DNA of 64,000 nt from Flavobacterium sp. GTDB lineage: Bacteria > Bacteroidota > Bacteroidia > Flavobacteriales > Flavobacteriaceae. The notes under the pieces were generated by a model that ran no database searches, was not told where the DNA came from, and worked only from the letters and a program-made list of their open reading frames with translations. Positions 60,741 through 64,000 of the stretch are shown one piece after another. Positions within the stretch are counted from its first letter, which is position 1. Every line of letters begins with the position of its first letter. The position numbers were made by a program, and so were the translations under genes. The stretch covers positions 124,001 to 188,000 of the forward strand of contig NZ_SEBR01000006.1 of assembly GCF_004295795.1 (NCBI RefSeq), given 5' to 3'.

Positions 60741-61481
60741 TCACTCGACCTCGACGATCAAATTCTTCAATGCGGAAGCTGCGTCGGCCGGTTTTTCGAC
60801 AATCGAATCTTTGGTGATGATTCCGTCTTTGAGTACGATCGTTCTTGAACTGAAAGTTGCGATGTCAGGTTCATGGGTTACGAACGCTATCGTTTTTCCT
60901 TCCGAATTGAGTTTCTGGAACAACGCCATGATCTCATAGGACGTTTTCGTGTCGAGGTTTCCCGTGGCTTCATCGGCTAAAATCAAAACCGGATCGTTGA
61001 CCAGCGATCTCGCGATGGCGACTCTTTGCTGCTGGCCGCCGGAGAGCTGGCTCGGAGTGTGGTACAAACGCTCCGAGAGCCCAACCAGTTCCAGCGCATG
61101 CACCGCGCGCTCGCGTCTTTCCTTAGCCGGGATAGCGCTGTTGTAGAGCAACGGAAGTTCCACATTTTCTATCGATGTGGTGCGCGGCAACAAGTTGTAC
61201 GACTGGAAAATAAAGCCGATTTTTTGATTCCTGACCTTGGCCAGGTCGTTCTTGTCCAGGTCTTTCACGGGAATCCCATCGATCTCGTAACTTCCCGAGG
61301 AAGGCGTATCGAGACAACCCAGAATATTGAGCAAGGTCGATTTTCCCGATCCGCTTGATCCCATGATTGTCACGAATTCTTTTTCGTAGATCGAGAACGA
61401 AATGCCTTTGATCGCTTTGACGACTTCTTCTCCCATGGTGAATTGGCGCGTCAGCTCTTTGATTTTTATGATGGGTTTCAT
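60741..61481 (-). CDS. MacB/LolD-type ABC transporter ATPase
   Basis: The 246-residue protein has Walker [10 protein letters not shown] (41-49), the signature [15 protein letters not shown], Walker [14 protein letters not shown] and H-loop FVTHEPDIA. It drives the permease encoded next; the split form corresponds to MacB's two domains. It starts 40 bases after the adaptor gene. Confidence 0.95.
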   Translation of the reverse strand: MKPIIKIKELTRQFTMGEEVVKAIKGISFSIYEKEFVTIMGSSGSGKSTLLNILGCLDTPSSGSYEIDGIPVKDLDKNDLAKVRNQKIGFIFQSYNLLPRTTSIENVELPLLYNSAIPAKERRERAVHALELVGLSERLYHTPSQLSGGQQQRVAIARSLVNDPVLILADEATGNLDTKTSYEIMALFQKLNSEGKTIAFVTHEPDIATFSSRTIVLKDGIITKDSIVEKPADAASALKNLIVEVE

Positions 61482-61521
61482 TTTTTTAAGTTTTGGGATT
61501 TCTTGAATCGAACCGTCCGAA

Positions 61522-62742
61522 TCACTTCCTTCCAGGCGGTTTCGGCATAAAAGGACTGGAAGCCGATTCGCCTTGCGTGGGTTTTGCGGAATCCGAATCG
61601 GATTGCGCCAAAGCCGTCACGACCTTTTGGCCGGGATTAAGTCCATCGACGATTTCGTAATTGATGCCGTCGTTCACTCCCACCGTCACCGCAACCGGAT
61701 GGATTCCGTCAGTGTCGCTTACCCAGACCGTTTTCTGGTCGGCTTCGTCCGGCAATTGTGGTTTGTCCAGCGCATCGCCCAGATAATTGGCCGCGTTCTC
61801 GGAATTGTATTTTGTCAACAAAGTCTTGTCTGGCGTGAAATTGAGCGCCTTGGCCTCGACAGTGAGTACGTCCTTGACTTCCATCGTGTAGATCGAGACG
61901 GTCGCGGTCAAGCCCGGTTTGAGCTTTTCGTCCGGATTGTCGGCTTTGATGATGACCGTGTAAGTCACCACATTCGATGTTACCGTCGCATTCAGGCGCA
62001 CCTGGCTCACTTTTCCGGAGAACGTCTGGCCTGGGAACGCATCTACCGTAAAGTCCACGCGCTGTCCGGTTTTGACGTTTCCGATATCGGCTTCATCCAC
62101 ATCGGCCTCGACCTGCATCTGCTTCAAATCCTGGGCGATCGTGAACAATGTCGGAGTCGAATAACTCGCCGCGACGGTCTGTCCTTCATCGACATCTTTG
62201 GAGAGCACGACCCCATCGATTGGCGAGTAGATATTGGCATAACCGAGGTTTGTCTGCGCTTTTTTGAGATCGGACATTTTTTGTGCCGACGTGCCTTTTG
62301 CCGTTTTGAGGTTGTATTCGGCTTGCTGATAATCAGACTGCGAGATCACGCCCGAACCGTAAAGCGACTTTTGCCGATTGAACACAGTCTGCAGATACTG
62401 CTGTTCGTTCAACGCAACCTGATAAGCCGATTGCGCCTGTGAGAACGCCTCACTCAGGTTTTCCTTGTCGAGTTCCGCGATGAGTTGTCCGGCTTTTACC
62501 GTCGAATTGTAGTCGACGTAGATCTTCTCGACCACGCCCGAAACCTGCGTTCCCACCTCGACCTGTTTGACGGCTTCGATCGTTCCGGTAGCCGTGATCA
62601 CCGTACTCACGTTTCCGGTTTTGGCTTCGGTGAATTCGACCTTGAGCGGCTGTTCTTTTTTGCCGAAAGCCAGGAATGCGGCCACGGCGACCAATACGAC
62701 CGAAACGGCCGTTATCATGATGATCTGCTTCTTGTTTTTCAT
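61522..62742 (-). CDS. MacA/RND-type periplasmic adaptor
   Basis: The 406-residue protein has an N-terminal signal anchor (IIMITAVSVVLVAVAAFLAFG), a lipoyl-like barrel-sandwich part (GTIEAVKQVEVGTQVSGVVEKIYVDYNSTVKAGQLIAEL), a helical hairpin (about 95-155) and a beta-barrel domain with CFDVNADN-like later strands. It bridges the inner membrane permease and TolC. A Pro/Lys-rich tail (ASSPFMPKPPGRK) closes it. Confidence 0.93.
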   Translation of the reverse strand: MKNKKQIIMITAVSVVLVAVAAFLAFGKKEQPLKVEFTEAKTGNVSTVITATGTIEAVKQVEVGTQVSGVVEKIYVDYNSTVKAGQLIAELDKENLSEAFSQAQSAYQVALNEQQYLQTVFNRQKSLYGSGVISQSDYQQAEYNLKTAKGTSAQKMSDLKKAQTNLGYANIYSPIDGVVLSKDVDEGQTVAASYSTPTLFTIAQDLKQMQVEADVDEADIGNVKTGQRVDFTVDAFPGQTFSGKVSQVRLNATVTSNVVTYTVIIKADNPDEKLKPGLTATVSIYTMEVKDVLTVEAKALNFTPDKTLLTKYNSENAANYLGDALDKPQLPDEADQKTVWVSDTDGIHPVAVTVGVNDGINYEIVDGLNPGQKVVTALAQSDSDSAKPTQGESASSPFMPKPPGRK

Positions 62743-62752
62743 GTCGTTGTGT

Positions 62753-64000
62753 TTAGATGGCGATTTGGTTTCCTTGGTAAAACTGCAGCAATTGGTAGTA
62801 CAAAGCCATGGAATATTTCGCTTGCAGGAATTGCTGTTGCGCGCTTAGATACGTGTTTTTGCTAACGATGAGATCCGGCGAACTCAAAGCGCCCGCATCA
62901 GACTTTTTCTGCGCCATTTCATAAGCAAGCTGTGACGAGGATTTCAGCGCCGTCGCGGCTTCCAGCTGACCTTGTGCGGATTGCGCATTTTGCCACGCGC
63001 TCTCGATCTTGAGATACAGTTGCTTGATTTCCGAAACCGATGCGATTTTGGCCTTTTCAATGTCGATCTTGGCATTCTGGACGGCAGCTTTGTTGGAATA
63101 GTTCGAAAAAATCGGGATGCTCAGGTTCAAACCGACAGTTTGATAGAAGTTGCCATCGAATTGCGTGACGAAATCGAGATTTTGCGTGCTCGTGTAACCC
63201 GAATAAAGTCCGGCGTTGAGCGAAAGTGTCGGCAAATAACCTGACTTGGCTTTCTTGAGCAACACATTCGAGATGTCGATCTGCGTCTTGGCACTTGCGA
63301 TTTCGGGCATGTTGGCAACCGCAGTTTCATAGATCGATTTCAGGTCTGGCGCGATCAATTGGGCTTCGGGCAAATCTGGCGTGGCGATGTCGAATTCAGA
63401 AAGCGGATCGAGTTCCAGCAATTGCTTCAACGAAATCAGCTGTTGGCGGTAATTGTTCTGCGCCGTGATCAAAGTCACCTGATCGTTGCTGAACTGCGTC
63501 TGCAAATCGGCTACATCCAACTTGGCGATCGATCCCGCCTTGAATTTGGTTTCGGCCTGCGAAATCTGTTCTTTGGAAGAATTCACCGTATTCTGGGCAA
63601 CGGCAATCGCCTCTTTGTAGTAAAGCGCTTGCAGATAAGCTTCGGTCACACTCAGCAAAATGTTGTTTTTGGCTTCCGATACGAAAAGCTCGTTCTGCGT
63701 GACCAAAAGCTCGTTCTGTCTGATCGTGTTGTTCAGGTAATTGCCCCTGAACAAAGTCACTTGCGTACCGACGCCGGCGTTTGTCGAGTGGATCAGCTGA
63801 CTCACGTAATTGCTCGTAATCGGGTCGATGCTCGTTCCGTTGGTGGCATTTTGGGAAACCGATGCGGAAAGACTCGGATACCTCGCATATTCGGACTGCC
63901 TGAGGTTCACATCTGCACTCTTCTTGGTAAGTGCGGCTTCCTTTATGGTAATGTTGTTCTCGAGCGCATATTGGATGCAATCGGCCAGCGACCAGTTTTT
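62753..64000 (-). CDS. TolC family outer-membrane efflux protein (N-terminal end outside window)
   Basis: The visible 415 residues carry the two OEP repeats: WSLADCIQYALENNITIKEA ... SVTEAYLQALYYKEAIAVAQNTVNSSKEQISQAETKF and the second half with IESAWQNAQSAQGQLEAATALKSSSQLAYEMAQKKSDAGALSSPDLI. The signal peptide lies beyond position 64000. It is the first gene of the efflux operon and ends 10 bases before the adaptor gene. Confidence 0.93.
   Translation of the reverse strand, partial: KNWSLADCIQYALENNITIKEAALTKKSADVNLRQSEYARYPSLSASVSQNATNGTSIDPITSNYVSQLIHSTNAGVGTQVTLFRGNYLNNTIRQNELLVTQNELFVSEAKNNILLSVTEAYLQALYYKEAIAVAQNTVNSSKEQISQAETKFKAGSIAKLDVADLQTQFSNDQVTLITAQNNYRQQLISLKQLLELDPLSEFDIATPDLPEAQLIAPDLKSIYETAVANMPEIASAKTQIDISNVLLKKAKSGYLPTLSLNAGLYSGYTSTQNLDFVTQFDGNFYQTVGLNLSIPIFSNYSNKAAVQNAKIDIEKAKIASVSEIKQLYLKIESAWQNAQSAQGQLEAATALKSSSQLAYEMAQKKSDAGALSSPDLIVSKNTYLSAQQQFLQAKYSMALYYQLLQFYQGNQIAI

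Overview
The window reads as a chromosomal piece of a member of the Flavobacteriaceae (Bacteroidota), most likely Flavobacterium or a close relative. The clues are the promoter -7 box TAnnTTTG in front of many genes, weak or absent Shine-Dalgarno sites, a Rho factor with a long Asn/Gln-rich insert, topoisomerase IV subunits of the Bacteroidota type, a GH97 glucosidase, families largely confined to this phylum (DUF4293, DUF4270, DUF4907, DUF6048, DUF6452, CCC-motif membrane protein, MbnP), and several families of short intergenic repeats. I saw no rRNA, tRNA, CRISPR array, prophage or insertion sequence. The genus is an inference.

Layout. 1-4073: start of rho (minus), a DUF4293 membrane protein, then a three-gene signalling unit (NarL-type regulator, small orphan protein, TPR histidine kinase) behind a perfect palindrome that overlaps the promoter. 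4.1-11.2 kb: phosphodiesterase, truA coupled to an ABC exporter, lpd, an aldo/keto reductase with a small membrane protein. 11.5-18.9 kb: DoxX protein, GH13 lipoprotein, lipoprotein, HxlR regulator divergent from a nitroreductase, cysteine desulfurase, GH97 glucosidase. 18.9-34.3 kb: mostly housekeeping genes (Smr protein, DUF2752, CCC-motif protein, ornithine aminotransferase, OsmC, histidine kinase, rlmD-DUF6452-DUF6048, YefM/YoeB, a PUR-like DNA/RNA-binding protein with an added HTH-like tail, RNA methyltransferase, SAM methyltransferase, ZIP transporter, two small secreted proteins, murQ).

34.4-41.6 kb: an esterase pair, DUF1572 protein, lipoprotein, TerC protein, and then the most interesting unit: a small CNGKCHLM protein, MbnP, a di-heme MbnH/MauG-like peroxidase and an outer-membrane barrel with a CxxCxC motif. 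Several start/stop codons overlap, so this looks like one copper-handling operon. 41.7-46.7 kb: parE and parC, separated by repeats. 46.7-47.6 kb: about 950 bases of repeats without a credible gene.

47.6-56.6 kb: YegP-like protein, transglutaminase, lipoprotein hydrolase, DUF4270/FadL-like pair, and Kelch-DUF4907-LytS-LytTR. 56.6-57.7 kb: a decayed tandem-repeat region. 57.7-64.0 kb (minus): a TolC-MacA-ATPase-permease efflux system followed without gaps by its own LytS/LytTR two-component pair; the tolC gene runs off the right edge.

The gaps between genes carry at least eight repeat families: a structured element of about 140 bases in five copies, a second element in two copies, TGCCAC-type hexamer arrays, AATTTGG arrays, 20-base AAACGTTTACTGTCG repeats, TGTCGGAT repeats, palindromic hairpins, and ATTAAG/CCGTGAAAATCCGTG arrays.
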